Shown here one piece after another: positions 48,636 through 58,557 of a stretch of DNA of 64,000 nt. The notes beneath the pieces are model-generated. The model was not told where the DNA came from. It was given only the letters and a program-made list of their open reading frames with translations, and ran no database searches. The translations under genes and the position numbers were made by a program. Position 1 is the stretch's first letter. Each line of letters starts with the position of its first letter. This DNA comes from Oscillospiraceae bacterium (GTDB lineage Bacteria > Bacillota > Clostridia > UBA1381 > UBA9506). The DNA lies in assembly GCA_015068935.1 (NCBI GenBank), contig SVJO01000001.1, positions 1 to 64,000 of the forward strand. Direction: 5' to 3'.

Positions 48636-49466
48636 TCAATTGGAAACACTCCTGATTAACGCAATTTCTTCCCTGTAGCCAGAAACATCGTTTGGAGTTT
48701 CAAGATAAAATGGAAGGTTTTTAAGTCTCTCATTATTAATTATATTTGATATTGCATCTAAACCCAGACTTCCCTCTCCAATTTTTTCGTGCCTGTCTTT
48801 ATGGCTTTCAAAAGAATTTTTAGTATCGTTTAAGTGAATAGCGCAAAGTCTGTCAAGTCCGATTATTTTGTCGAATTCATCTAACACCCCGTCCAAATCA
48901 TTAACGATATCATATCCTGCATCAAAAACATGACATGTATCAAGACAAACACCGATTTTTTCATTTAATTCCACACCGTCAATGATTCGTTTTAATTCTT
49001 CAAATGTTGAGCCAACCTCACTTCCCTTGCCTGCCATAGTCTCAAGAAGAACTTTCGTTTGATGCTCAACCTTTAAAATATCATTTAACGTCTGGCAAAT
49101 CAGTTCTATTCCCTTATCAATTCCCTGACCGACATGGCTTCCTGGGTGAAAATTATACATATTTCCAGGGACAAAATCCATTCTTCTGAGGTCATCAGCC
49201 ATAACTTCGTGTGCAAAAATTCTCGTTCTTTCATCAGCGGAACAAGCATTTAGTGTGTAAGGAGCATGAGCTAATATTGGACCAAAATTTATATTCTTCT
49301 TTAATTCTAAAAATTTTTCAATGTCAGCCATGTCAATATCTTTTGCTTTTCCGCCTCTTGGATTTCTTGTAAAAAACTGAAAGACATTTGCATCAATACT
49401 GAGAGCCTCCTCTATCATATGAGTAAAACCTTTTGATGCAGATAAATGACAGCCTATTTTAAGCAT
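48636..49466 (-). CDS. nfo: endonuclease IV (AP endonuclease)
   Basis: The 276-residue TIM-barrel enzyme has the endonuclease IV signatures: [10 protein letters not shown] at the start, FHPGSHVG with zinc ligands, [26 protein letters not shown] and HLNDTKNSF ... [12 protein letters not shown]. It cleaves abasic sites in base excision repair. It lies upstream of the asparaginase gene on the same strand with a 43-bp gap. The start is ATG at 49466; its length is normal. Confidence 0.95.
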   Translation of the reverse strand: MLKIGCHLSASKGFTHMIEEALSIDANVFQFFTRNPRGGKAKDIDMADIEKFLELKKNINFGPILAHAPYTLNACSADERTRIFAHEVMADDLRRMDFVPGNMYNFHPGSHVGQGIDKGIELICQTLNDILKVEHQTKVLLETMAGKGSEVGSTFEELKRIIDGVELNEKIGVCLDTCHVFDAGYDIVNDLDGVLDEFDKIIGLDRLCAIHLNDTKNSFESHKDRHEKIGEGSLGLDAISNIINNERLKNLPFYLETPNDVSGYREEIALIRSVSN

Positions 49467-49520
49467 AATTTCTACCTTCCGTTTATATTATTAATTATTT
49501 TTCATATCTTTATCATAAAA

Positions 49521-49550
49521 ATTTTCCAACCGCTTTTGCGGTTGGAAAAT
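49521..49550. terminator. bidirectional terminator between nfo and rubrerythrin
   Basis: ATTTTCCAACCGC and GCGGTTGGAAAAT form a perfect 13-bp stem with a TTTT loop. On the minus strand it is the terminator of the rubrerythrin gene. Confidence 0.85.
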
Positions 49551-49560
49551 TCATGTTGTA

Positions 49561-50100
49561 TTAATAATTTTCAGCTCTTACAAAGAAATATGCTTTTGGA
49601 TGGTCACAAACAGGACATACCTCTGGAGCACTTTCTCCAATATGGAGATGTCCACAGTTTCCGCACTGCCAAATTTTTTCACTGTCCTTTTTAAATACAG
49701 TATCATTTTCTATATTTTGTGCAAGAGTATTATATCTTTCTTCATGCTCTTTTTCAATAGCAGCAACCATCTCAAAAAGAGCTGCAATCTTATCAAAACC
49801 TTCTTCTTTTGCTTCTTTTGCAAAAGTAGCGTACATATCAGTCCACTCATATCTTTCGCCTGCTGCAGCATCTTTTAAATTTGAGAGAGTGTCACCAACA
49901 CCGTCATGAAGAAGTTTGTACCATATTTTAGCATGCTCTTTCTCATTAGCCGCTGTTTCTTCAAAGATGTTAGCAATCTGAACATAACCGTCTTTTTTTG
50001 CTTTCGATGCGAAATATGTATATTTATTTCGTGCCTGTGACTCGCCGGCAAAAGCCGTCCATAAATTAGCCTCTGTTTTTGTTCCTTTTAAATTACTCAT
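49561..50100 (-). CDS. rbr: rubrerythrin
   Basis: The 179-residue protein has the diiron ferritin-like domain ([20 protein letters not shown], then [15 protein letters not shown] and [13 protein letters not shown]-type motifs) and a C-terminal rubredoxin-like domain with CGNCG and CPVC. It reduces hydrogen peroxide in anaerobes. It has its own AGGAGG and ends before a strong terminator. Its presence supports an anaerobic host. Confidence 0.95.
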   Translation of the reverse strand: MSNLKGTKTEANLWTAFAGESQARNKYTYFASKAKKDGYVQIANIFEETAANEKEHAKIWYKLLHDGVGDTLSNLKDAAAGERYEWTDMYATFAKEAKEEGFDKIAALFEMVAAIEKEHEERYNTLAQNIENDTVFKKDSEKIWQCGNCGHLHIGESAPEVCPVCDHPKAYFFVRAENY

Positions 50101-50259
50101 AATTAACCTCCTGTATATTATAATTTATTATTTAAATCTAAAAATATTTTATCATAACAAAATTTTAAAATCAATATTAAATAATAAATTTATCCTTTGA
50201 CTTTTATAATAAATTGTTGTATTATATATAAAGGATAAAAAAAGGAAAGGCGTTTCTTT

Positions 50260-50865
50260 ATGATTATAGATTTTAACAGAACAATAGCGTACAGGTGTTC
50301 ATGTTGCGGCGAAATTACTTTTGCCTCATTTTCGATTTTTGAACTTTCAGGCGGAAAAGGCTTGTCGGTTCAATGCTCATGCGGAAAATCAAAAGTCAAT
50401 ATTTTACCTGAAAACAAATCAAATTACAGTATTAAAATAAAATGTCTAATATGCGATGAATTTCACAAATTCAATCTCCCGTTTCAGACACTTGCAAAAA
50501 AAGACTGTACAACCTTTATGTGCCCCAATGTCGTTGTAGGCCTCGTATTTATTGGCCACGATGCCGCTGTGAGAAAAAATGTTATATCAAATGAAGAATA
50601 TATTAATGAAGTTGTTACTGCGTGCGGTCTTGACCATACAGGAAAAAACGGTGTAACAATGCTGAAAGCTCTCGATAAAATTCAGGAATTGTCAGACAAT
50701 GAAATGCTTTACTGTGAATGCGGGTCCAATCTTATTGATGTTGAGATTCATGAAGATAATCTTGTTTTAAAGTGCTGTCTTTGCGGAGCCAGTCTATCTA
50801 TTTCAGCCGAATCAATAAGAGACGGAAATTTCTCACATATTGATAAATTGATTTTAAAACATTAA
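50260..50865 (+). CDS. protein with several zinc-binding motifs, unknown function
   Basis: The 201-residue protein has four CxC or CxxC groups (CSCCGE, CSCGK, CLICDE and, near the end, CECGS plus CCLCG). That suggests two or three zinc ribbons. The middle has no enzyme motif. Single-gene transcription is likely, with a terminator at 50874. It lies directly upstream of spoVT, so a spore-related role is conceivable but unproven. Confidence 0.65.
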   Translation: MIIDFNRTIAYRCSCCGEITFASFSIFELSGGKGLSVQCSCGKSKVNILPENKSNYSIKIKCLICDEFHKFNLPFQTLAKKDCTTFMCPNVVVGLVFIGHDAAVRKNVISNEEYINEVVTACGLDHTGKNGVTMLKALDKIQELSDNEMLYCECGSNLIDVEIHEDNLVLKCCLCGASLSISAESIRDGNFSHIDKLILKH

Positions 50866-50873
50866 CATCAAAA

Positions 50874-50904
50874 AAACGATTTCAAATAAGAAATCGTTTT
50901 TTTC
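50874..50904 (+). terminator. terminator
   Basis: AAACGATTTC and GAAATCGTTT form a 10-bp stem with an AAATAA loop, followed by T residues. It ends the zinc-motif gene. Confidence 0.85.
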
Positions 50905-50986
50905 TTCCCAATTTTTTCTTTACATAAAAATTCCTTGCTTGCACACAATAATATTGTAAATTCAAGCAAAAGGAGCAATTTCATAT

Positions 50987-51532
50987 ATGAAAGCAACCGG
51001 AATTGTTAGAAGAATAGATGACCTAGGACGAGTAGTTATACCGAAAGAAATCCGCAGAACAATGCGTATCCGTGAGGGCGACCCGCTCGAAATATATACT
51101 GACAGAGACGGTGAGGTTATTTTTAAAAAATATTCCCCCATTGGCGAGATTGGGGATTTTGCACTTCAATATGCAGAAAGTTTATCAAGAACAAGTGGAC
51201 ATCCCACATGTATAACAGACAAAGATAATGTCATTGCTGTTTCAGGTGTACCTAAAAGAGAGCTTTCCGACAAAAAAATCAGTCCTGAACTTGAAAAGTT
51301 TATGGAAGATAAAGTAACATTTATTTCAAGCGGTCCGCAAAGCGAAAAAATAAATGTTATTGATGGAAGTGAAAAATATACCGCCGGTGTTGTTGTACCA
51401 ATTATTTCAGAGGGAGACACAATCGGTTCAGTCGTTTTCTTTTCAAATGATACTCCTCCTAAAATGGGAGAGGTTGAAGAAAAACTTGCGCAGTCAGCAG
51501 CAGGCTTTTTAGGAAGACATATGGAGCAATAA
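50987..51532 (+). CDS. spoVT: stage V sporulation protein T (AbrB/SpoVT family)
   Basis: The 181-residue protein has the AbrB-type DNA-binding N terminus (GIVRRIDDLGRVVIPKEIRR, with REGDPLEIY) and a C-terminal GAF-like domain (residues about 60-180) as in SpoVT. SpoVT controls forespore genes under sigma-G in Bacillus and has broader sporulation roles in Clostridia. The AAGGAGC site and following terminator mark a single-gene unit. Confidence 0.92.
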   Translation: MKATGIVRRIDDLGRVVIPKEIRRTMRIREGDPLEIYTDRDGEVIFKKYSPIGEIGDFALQYAESLSRTSGHPTCITDKDNVIAVSGVPKRELSDKKISPELEKFMEDKVTFISSGPQSEKINVIDGSEKYTAGVVVPIISEGDTIGSVVFFSNDTPPKMGEVEEKLAQSAAGFLGRHMEQ

Positions 51533-51537
51533 ATAAA

Positions 51538-51584
51538 AAACAGATATCTAAGATGCATATAGCACTAATAGGTATCTGTTTTTT
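51538..51584 (+). terminator. terminator of spoVT
   Basis: AAACAGATA pairs with TATCTGTTT across a 26-base loop and T residues follow. It lies 6 bp after the spoVT stop. Confidence 0.7.
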
Positions 51585-51647
51585 ATTTGACAAATACTTT
51601 TGATTACTATATAATTATTTCAAAGTAATATATGGGGGGTTTAGCAT

Positions 51648-54158
51648 ATGTCTGCCATTTTAAATATAGTTAATAAATATAAAAAAACAATTATACTGAC
51701 AGTATCTTTTTTTGTTCCCGCTATTTTACTGCTATTAGTTTATAAATACTCAAACATTTATCCTTTTGGTAAATATTCGCTATTGATTATGGATTTAGAT
51801 GCACAATATATTGATTTTATGATATATCTAAAACATGCAATAACTGATGGCAGCAGTCTTATATATTCGTGGACAAAGGCCGGCGGCTCTCCCCTTCTTG
51901 ATTTGTTTTTCTATTATACTGCCTCGCCTTTAAACTTAATTTTATTACTTTTTGAAGATAGCAAAATGTATAATGCCGTTCTGGTTTTAAATCTTATAAA
52001 AATTGGAATGTGTGGAGTTTCTTTTTCAATATTTCTGTATTATAAAAACAGAAAATGGTCATTAAATTATGCTTTTTTAGCTTGTCTTTATTCTCTGTGT
52101 ACATACAATGTCGCATATTCAATGTGCCTGATGTGGCTTGATGCATTAATTCTTTTACCGATAATTTTAATTGGAGTTGAAAAAATATTAAAAGAAAACA
52201 AATGTGTATTCTTTATTTGTTCATATACTTTGATGTTTTTTTCAAATTTTTATACATGTTATATGATAACTATATTTGTAGCTATTTATTTTATATATAT
52301 GTGTATTATAACAGATGAGAAAAAATTTATCAAAAAAGGACTTCTGCTCTGTTTTGCAGGAATAGTTTCTGTGCTTCTTCTTTCCTGGCAGCTTCTCCCT
52401 TCAATTGAAAACATGGCTGCGGGGAAATTATTAAAAGGTGTGACGGACTCTAAATCATTTTTTACAGTCAGCGCGGACACGTTTATAAAAATGATATTCC
52501 CTGCACAATGTCATAAAATAACAAACCAAGGCGGACCAAATGTCTTTTCAAGTGTAATAGTTACAATTTTTGTTGCGTTATATATGGTAAATCCTAAAAT
52601 AAAGGTTAAAGAAAAAATTGCATCATGTGCTGTAATTGTTTTTTTCCTGTTAAGTTTTTACATAAATGCTCTTGATGTTTTCTGGCATATGTTCCAGGCT
52701 CCTACGTGGTTCCCTTGCAGATATGCATTTTTGTTTGTATTTTTTGTATTATATCTTTCGTCAAGATCAATACTTTATCTAAAACACATAAATGTAAAGA
52801 AAGTTATATTAACTTCGGTCTGTGTATTGCTTTTTTATATTTTAATTTTCGTGGTTGCAAAAGATAAAATTTCAAATATAAACGGAGCAATTGTTTCATT
52901 TGTCTTAATTATTTTTTATGGTTTATTATTAACACTAGAAAGAACTAATAAAAGACGTGTGTTTTTTGCTTTAATAGCAATAATAATGTCATTTGAGGTT
53001 GTTTACAACTCATTATATACAGTAGAACGTCTGCACAAACTTTTTAAATATAAACAAACATCTGAATTTGAAGAGTTTATATCATCGGTTTCTGGGGATG
53101 TTGATGAAATACAGAAATACGATGACAGTTTTTATCGTATAGAAAAAGACTTTTCGCGCAGTAATAATGACTCAATGACACTAGGCTACAACGGAATTGC
53201 ACATTATAGCTCATCATATAATCAGAGCTATAATAAAATCATAAGAAGTCTCGGAATATTACAAACAAGCATTTCGCTCGAATATAAAGGAGCGACACCT
53301 GTTACAAACTCTCTGCTTGGAGTAAAATATTTCTTCTCAAAAAAACCTGAGCTTTATGAAGGATATAGAGAAATGGTTTCGGGTAAAAATTACACAGTAT
53401 TAGAAAATCAATATTTTCTACCGATTGGATATGCAGTAAATGAGGATATACTGGAAATTGGTAAATTTTCAAAAGATTATATTTCAAATCAGAATTTACT
53501 TACAGAGGCCATTTGTGGTATTGAGTGTTTTGAAGAAATGACTTTTGAGCAAAAATCCAATGTTTTAGAATTTACCGCAACCAGTAATTCACCGCTTTAT
53601 ATATCAATAGATGACTATAAAAATACAATAGACAATATAAAAGTAAACGGTAAGGTTCTCCCGAATTCTTCATACGGAAGAAGCAGACTGTGCTCGCTTG
53701 GAAGTTTCTCTAAAGGCGATAAAATTACTGTTAGATTTAACAATAAACTATCTGATAAGGTTTATTTGTATTCATTTAACATGGAAGAGTTTATAAAAAT
53801 GCATAAAAAGTTAAACTCAAACGTATTAAATATTACAAGACACACTGATACCAAACTTGAAGGAAACTTTACTGCAGATTCTGACAGATTATTCTTTACT
53901 ACCATTAATTATGATAAAAACTGGACAATTAAAATCGACGGCAAAGAAGTTGAACCCGTCAAACTGTTGAATAACTTCATTGGAATAAATGTCCCATCCG
54001 GTATGCATGAAATAACCTTTACGTATACACAAACATCTTTTTATATAGGTGTTGGAATTTCTTTAATAACTCTGGTATTTATCTTATCAACTGCAATTAT
54101 AAGAAAACAAAACAAGATGAAAAAATATATTTCATCAACCAACACATTAACTGATTAA
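51648..54158 (+). CDS. YfhO-family membrane protein
   Basis: The 836-residue integral membrane protein has about 12-13 hydrophobic segments in the first 470 residues, a large external C-terminal domain (about 480-790) and a last membrane segment near 805-830. The pattern DLDAQYIDFMIYLKHAI and the WLDALILLPIILIGVEK segment match the YfhO family, GT-C fold proteins thought to glycosylate lipoteichoic acid or related polymers. It follows a GGGGGG-type site. Confidence 0.85.
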   Translation: MSAILNIVNKYKKTIILTVSFFVPAILLLLVYKYSNIYPFGKYSLLIMDLDAQYIDFMIYLKHAITDGSSLIYSWTKAGGSPLLDLFFYYTASPLNLILLLFEDSKMYNAVLVLNLIKIGMCGVSFSIFLYYKNRKWSLNYAFLACLYSLCTYNVAYSMCLMWLDALILLPIILIGVEKILKENKCVFFICSYTLMFFSNFYTCYMITIFVAIYFIYMCIITDEKKFIKKGLLLCFAGIVSVLLLSWQLLPSIENMAAGKLLKGVTDSKSFFTVSADTFIKMIFPAQCHKITNQGGPNVFSSVIVTIFVALYMVNPKIKVKEKIASCAVIVFFLLSFYINALDVFWHMFQAPTWFPCRYAFLFVFFVLYLSSRSILYLKHINVKKVILTSVCVLLFYILIFVVAKDKISNINGAIVSFVLIIFYGLLLTLERTNKRRVFFALIAIIMSFEVVYNSLYTVERLHKLFKYKQTSEFEEFISSVSGDVDEIQKYDDSFYRIEKDFSRSNNDSMTLGYNGIAHYSSSYNQSYNKIIRSLGILQTSISLEYKGATPVTNSLLGVKYFFSKKPELYEGYREMVSGKNYTVLENQYFLPIGYAVNEDILEIGKFSKDYISNQNLLTEAICGIECFEEMTFEQKSNVLEFTATSNSPLYISIDDYKNTIDNIKVNGKVLPNSSYGRSRLCSLGSFSKGDKITVRFNNKLSDKVYLYSFNMEEFIKMHKKLNSNVLNITRHTDTKLEGNFTADSDRLFFTTINYDKNWTIKIDGKEVEPVKLLNNFIGINVPSGMHEITFTYTQTSFYIGVGISLITLVFILSTAIIRKQNKMKKYISSTNTLTD

Positions 54159-54185
54159 AAGGTATAAATTGAAGCAGGATTAGAG

Positions 54186-54551
54186 TTATCTCTTTTCTTG
54201 CTTCTTTTTCTTGAATATTTCGTATAATCCCATTGCAAAAAGAAACAACGCAAAAAATTTTCGAAGAGTCTGTGCAGAGATTACTCCTGCAACAATTGCC
54301 CCTCCTGCAGCTCCTGCCACACCTGAAAGGATGATGGGAATTGCTGTTTTAAAATCAAGTGATTTGTTTTTAAAATGTACAACAAGAGCCACAGCTGCAG
54401 TCGGAATAAAATATAATAAATTTATACCCTGAGCATTATGTTGGTTTACGTTTAAAAATATTGACAGCGCAGGAATTAAAATTGTGCCTCCGCCTATTCC
54501 CATTCCGCTTATAACCCCGCTAAACACCCCAATCAGTACGGCCAGAATCAT
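54186..54551 (-). CDS. half-size TauE/SafE (TSUP) transporter, second of pair
   Basis: The 121-residue protein is about half a normal TSUP transporter: four hydrophobic segments with the motif GIGGGTILIPAL near the N terminus. It overlaps the companion gene (54548) by 4 bp. Two such halves probably form one transporter for sulfite, sulfonates or organic anions. The last residues are charged. Confidence 0.85.
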   Translation of the reverse strand: MILAVLIGVFSGVISGMGIGGGTILIPALSIFLNVNQHNAQGINLLYFIPTAAVALVVHFKNKSLDFKTAIPIILSGVAGAAGGAIVAGVISAQTLRKFFALFLFAMGLYEIFKKKKQEKR

Positions 54552-54913
54552 TTCATCACCATCCTTACAGCAGCAATAATCATAAATATACCAAAAATTT
54601 TTCTGATTACGTTTGCCGATAATTTAGCTAACAGTTTTGCTCCTATAAAGCCCCCTGCAATTCCTCCTGCAGAAACCCACAGAGTAAGTTTTAAATCAAG
54701 AAATGAATTCATGCCGTAAAAAATCAGACTTACAATCGTAAATGATGAAATAATTAAAATAGCAGTTGCATGAGCTTTATGCTCTTCAACATTTAAACAT
54801 TCTGTCATAAAAGGAACTAAAAGTGTCCCTCCTCCGCTTCCGAATAAACCGTTAAGAAAACCTGACAACAATCCGCCTGTAAAATATATCATATATCTTT
54901 TTTTATTTTTCAT
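54548..54913 (-). CDS. half-size TauE/SafE (TSUP) transporter, first of pair
   Basis: The 121-residue protein is the other half: GLFGSGGGTLLVPF motif near the N terminus and four hydrophobic segments. It is translated first and is coupled to the following half by an ATGA overlap. Full-length TSUP proteins contain two such repeats, so these are split-repeat genes, not fragments. Confidence 0.85.
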   Translation of the reverse strand: MKNKKRYMIYFTGGLLSGFLNGLFGSGGGTLLVPFMTECLNVEEHKAHATAILIISSFTIVSLIFYGMNSFLDLKLTLWVSAGGIAGGFIGAKLLAKLSANVIRKIFGIFMIIAAVRMVMK

Positions 54914-55121
54914 AAAATCACCTTAGAATTTTTATTTATAGTATTTCTCCAAAATTAATATATAAATCAAGGTAAAAATATTACAATTTGGTGAAATTTA
55001 TAAAAAATAACTTGCAAAAAAGTCGAAAAAGGTATATTATATTTAATATATTGCGTTTTTTATATATTTGTAGATTTTACGGATTCAGCACGTAAATCTT
55101 TATGATTGGAGGAGTTATATT

Positions 55122-56201
55122 ATGTTAGGTCAGGTCTTTCAACCGATACTCGAACAAATGTCAAACATTTCATCACGTGATTCAGGCGTTCTCAACAACA
55201 CGGGTTTTGTTGTAGCAAGTGTTTATACGCCCATTGACGAAGATACTGCATATGATGCTGTAACCTCAAATCCGGTTTTAAATAAATCATTTATTATTGG
55301 TGATTACACATTCGTTGCCTTCGGCACAAGAAGTATGTTTGATTATATTGTATATACAAAAGGCACAGATCGTGACGCTCATTATTTTTGTTCAATGCTT
55401 GCTGTAAGTTTATCTAATATTCAGCTTCATTGTGGTAATAAGTATGACAAAACAAATTACATAAAAAATGTTTTACTTGGAAATGTTCTTCCTGGAGATG
55501 TTGATTTAAGAAGTGATGAACTCCAAATAGATGCCGATATTCCAAGAATCGTATATATAGTGCAGACCGACGGCACAAATGACCTTCCTGTTCAGCATTT
55601 ACTACAGAATATGTTCCCTGACCAGAATTTTGTTTTGGCGATGGATAATGAAAATATAGTTATAATAAAAGCGTTAACAGAGCCATATACAAAAGAGCAT
55701 CTCAAAAAAACTGCGCAGAGTATTGTTGAAATGATAAACTCTGAACTGATGACTACTGTATATGTGGGAATGGGAACCCCGACAGATGTTATTAATGACA
55801 TCTCCCGCTCCTATTCAGAAGCATTGCTCGCACTTGAAATAGGACGCGTTTTCGATAGCGATAAATATATTTTAAGCTATGACACACTTGGAATCGGAAG
55901 ATTAATCTATCAACTTCCGAGCAAACTTTGTGAGCTTTTCCTTGATGAAATATTTAAAAAAGAGAGCATTAATGTTCTCGATGATGAGACACTCCAGACA
56001 ATTCATAAATTCTTTGAGAATAATTTAAATGTCAGCGAAACATCAAGACAACTTTTCGTACATCGAAACACATTAGTTTACCGACTTGACAAAATTGAAC
56101 GTCTTACAGGTCTTGATTTAAGAAAATTTGATGATGCAGTAGTGTTTAAAGTTGCAGTACTTGTTAATAAATATCTTAACTCAAACCCATCGAAATTTTA
56201 A
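55122..56201 (+). CDS. PucR/CdaR-type transcriptional regulator
   Basis: The 359-residue protein has a GGDEF-like central region (VYVGMGTPTDVINDISRSYSEA) and a C-terminal helix-turn-helix of the PucR type (NNLNVSETSRQLFVHRNTLVYRL in parts). Regulators of this group respond to metabolites such as sugar acids or purines. Its effector is unknown. It is followed after 27 bp by ftsE, so it could be in one transcript. AGGAG precedes the ATG. Confidence 0.8.
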   Translation: MLGQVFQPILEQMSNISSRDSGVLNNTGFVVASVYTPIDEDTAYDAVTSNPVLNKSFIIGDYTFVAFGTRSMFDYIVYTKGTDRDAHYFCSMLAVSLSNIQLHCGNKYDKTNYIKNVLLGNVLPGDVDLRSDELQIDADIPRIVYIVQTDGTNDLPVQHLLQNMFPDQNFVLAMDNENIVIIKALTEPYTKEHLKKTAQSIVEMINSELMTTVYVGMGTPTDVINDISRSYSEALLALEIGRVFDSDKYILSYDTLGIGRLIYQLPSKLCELFLDEIFKKESINVLDDETLQTIHKFFENNLNVSETSRQLFVHRNTLVYRLDKIERLTGLDLRKFDDAVVFKVAVLVNKYLNSNPSKF

Positions 56202-56228
56202 TTGCCAAAATAAAACAGGAGATAATGT

Positions 56229-56915
56229 ATGATTATTTTAAGTAATGTATCCAAGGTTTATGAAAATGGCTCTACTGCCTTAAATAATATAAGCTTTTTT
56301 GTTGAACGCGGCGAATTTGTTTTTGTCGTTGGCCCATCAGGTTCAGGAAAGTCAACGTTAATTAAACTTTTGATGCATGAAGAGGTCGCAACAAGCGGTG
56401 AAGTTATTGTAAATAACATCAGTGTTAATTCATTAAAACGTTCTGAAATCCCATATTTAAGACGCGAAATGGGCGTGGTTTTTCAGGATTTCAGACTTCT
56501 CCCTAAAAAAACAGTATATGAAAATGTTTCCTTTGCTATGGAAATTGTTGGGGCAAGTCCCAGAGAAATCAGAAGACAGGTTCCAAATGTTTTAAGTATG
56601 GTAGGTCTTTCTCACAAAGCCAAGGTATACCCAAATCAGCTTTCAGGCGGTGAACAGCAACGTGTCGCGCTTGCAAGGGCGCTTGCAAATAATCCTGCCT
56701 TTTTGATTGCTGATGAACCTACAGGAAACTTAAATCCCAAAACAGCATATGAAATTGTCGAGCTCTTGGAAGAAATCAACAGAAGAGGAACAACTATTAT
56801 TATGGCAACACATGCAAAAGACATCGTTGATTCAATGAAAAAACGTGTAATAGCCATCGAAGACGGCGTAATTGTACGTGACGAAGTTAGAGGGGTGTAT
56901 GGCTATGAAGATTAG
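56229..56915 (+). CDS. ftsE: cell division ATP-binding protein FtsE
   Basis: The 228-residue ABC ATPase has Walker A GPSGSGKST (about 37-45), the signature LSGGEQQRVALARAL and Walker B FLIADEPTG. With FtsX it forms an ABC-type complex that controls peptidoglycan hydrolases at division or in sporulation. Its last 17 bp overlap ftsX. It is of normal length. Confidence 0.95.
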   Translation: MIILSNVSKVYENGSTALNNISFFVERGEFVFVVGPSGSGKSTLIKLLMHEEVATSGEVIVNNISVNSLKRSEIPYLRREMGVVFQDFRLLPKKTVYENVSFAMEIVGASPREIRRQVPNVLSMVGLSHKAKVYPNQLSGGEQQRVALARALANNPAFLIADEPTGNLNPKTAYEIVELLEEINRRGTTIIMATHAKDIVDSMKKRVIAIEDGVIVRDEVRGVYGYED

Positions 56916-57795
56916 AGAATTGAATTATTTTTCAAAGGAAGCAACAAAAAATGTTTTTTCTAACGGATGGATGAGTCTTGCATCAGTGTTTACAGTTATT
57001 GTAAGTCTTCTTATCTTTGGTGTTTTCCTTGTTTTGACAATCAACTTAAATTACATAGCAGGACAATTTGAAAGTGATTATGAAATTATATTAATTGTCG
57101 ATGAAAATTGTTCTCCAGAGCAAACTGAGGCTTTAAAAGCACAGATTGAATCTGTGGAATATGTTAAGACGGCAACTTTTGACTCAAAAACAACAAGACT
57201 TCAGGCTCTTAAAGAAGGCATGGGTGATAATGCTTCCCTATTTGATGGATATGATGAAAATAATCCATTGAGAGACTGGTACAAAGTTACGTTATCAGAC
57301 TTAGAGCAAACAGATAGTGTAGTCAGCCAACTTGAACAAATTCAAGGTATTGCTAAAGTCAGATTAAACAAAGAAACAATAGATAAACTTCTCTCTGCAA
57401 CATCACTAATTGCAAGAAACAGTATTTGGATTATGATTGCTCTTGGACTTATTTCAATTTTTATTATATCAAATACAATTAAACTTGCAGTTTTTTCAAG
57501 AGCTAAAGAAATTAATATTATGAAATTTGTCGGTGCAACTGACTGGTTCATAAGATGGCCATTTATTATTGAGGGTGTAATTATAGGACTTTCGGGAGCG
57601 ATTTTCTCTCTCCTGATTATCTGTTTTGCGTATAGTGGAATTGTTTCTTCACTATCTTCACTTGGAATAAGTTTTGTATCATTTAAACCTCTATCTGACA
57701 TGACAGGTTATCTGATTCCTACATTTATAGTGATGGGAATTGTTCTTGGAGGTATAGGAAGCCTTATTTCTGTAAGAAAACATCTTAATGTTTAA
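56899..57795 (+). CDS. ftsX: cell division protein FtsX
   Basis: The product has 298 residues from ATG 56899 (ATG 56905 is equally possible). The N terminus is cytosolic, followed by a membrane segment (VFTVIVSLLIFGVFLVL), an extracellular domain of about 110 residues (ILIVDENCSPEQTEAL) and three more segments ending in a C-terminal cytosolic tail. This is the FtsX layout. It is coupled to ftsE. A terminator follows. Confidence 0.93.
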   Translation: MAMKIRELNYFSKEATKNVFSNGWMSLASVFTVIVSLLIFGVFLVLTINLNYIAGQFESDYEIILIVDENCSPEQTEALKAQIESVEYVKTATFDSKTTRLQALKEGMGDNASLFDGYDENNPLRDWYKVTLSDLEQTDSVVSQLEQIQGIAKVRLNKETIDKLLSATSLIARNSIWIMIALGLISIFIISNTIKLAVFSRAKEINIMKFVGATDWFIRWPFIIEGVIIGLSGAIFSLLIICFAYSGIVSSLSSLGISFVSFKPLSDMTGYLIPTFIVMGIVLGGIGSLISVRKHLNV

Positions 57796-57800
57796 TATTA

Positions 57801-57825
57801 AAGCTCCCCTTTGGGGAGCTTTTTT
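57801..57825. terminator. bidirectional terminator between ftsX and sigF
   Basis: AAGCTCCCC and GGGGAGCTT form a 9-bp stem with a TTT-type loop and T residues follow on the plus strand; the minus strand also has a T-rich tail. Confidence 0.85.
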
Positions 57826-58547
57826 CATGAAATTTTTTCTTTTATTTTGCACAAAATCTTTTTTTCCAGTCTTGACACCTGGACTTGTGATATTCCAAGT
57901 ATTTTTGCCACTTCTGTTTGTTTTTTATCCTTAAAATATCTTAATATAATTATTTTTCTTTCCCTTGGCAAAAGAGTTTTAAATAGCTCAGATATTGTTA
58001 TTTTGTCAATGAGCATTTCTTCGTGGTCTACTCCCCCGCATATTCTATCAATTAAATGTGTTTTTTCCGAGTCATCGACTGTTTTATATATAGATTCAGG
58101 CGGTTGAGTTGCCTCAAGCGCAGCGGCGATTTCTTCACGTTCAATATTCAGATTTTCTGCTATTTCGTTTATTGTTGGCTCCCTTCCTTCTTCAAGCAGA
58201 AATTTTTCTTTAAACATATATACTCTACTGCTTATAACACGGTAGCTCCTTGAAACCTTGATTGGTCCGTCATCACGTAAAAAACGCTTTATTTCACCCA
58301 TAATCAAAGGCACAGCATATGTTGAAAACATTACATTAAATGATACATCAAATTTATCAACAGCATTTATTAAACCAATACAGCCAAGCTGCACTAAATC
58401 CTCAAAATCGACTCCTCTGCTGATGAATTTCTTTGCTACAGTGTAAACAAGTCCCATATTATCTTCTATTAACTTTTCCTTTGCCTGTAGGTCACCCTCT
58501 GATGCTTTTTTTAAAAGAATGTATGTATCTTGCTGTTTATTATACAT
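57825..58547 (-). CDS. sigF: RNA polymerase sporulation sigma factor F
   Basis: The 240-residue sigma-70-family protein is the third gene of the spoIIA operon. Region 2 (DNMGLVYTVAKKFISRGVDFEDLVQLG ... GLINAVDKFD in parts) and the region 4 helix-turn-helix (KQTEVAKILGISQVQVSRLEKKI) are clear. Sigma-F directs early forespore transcription and is held inactive by SpoIIAB until SpoIIAA frees it. The ribosome site is GAGGTAAT. Confidence 0.95.
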   Translation of the reverse strand: MYNKQQDTYILLKKASEGDLQAKEKLIEDNMGLVYTVAKKFISRGVDFEDLVQLGCIGLINAVDKFDVSFNVMFSTYAVPLIMGEIKRFLRDDGPIKVSRSYRVISSRVYMFKEKFLLEEGREPTINEIAENLNIEREEIAAALEATQPPESIYKTVDDSEKTHLIDRICGGVDHEEMLIDKITISELFKTLLPRERKIIILRYFKDKKQTEVAKILGISQVQVSRLEKKILCKIKEKIS

Positions 58548-58557
58548 TTTTATTACC

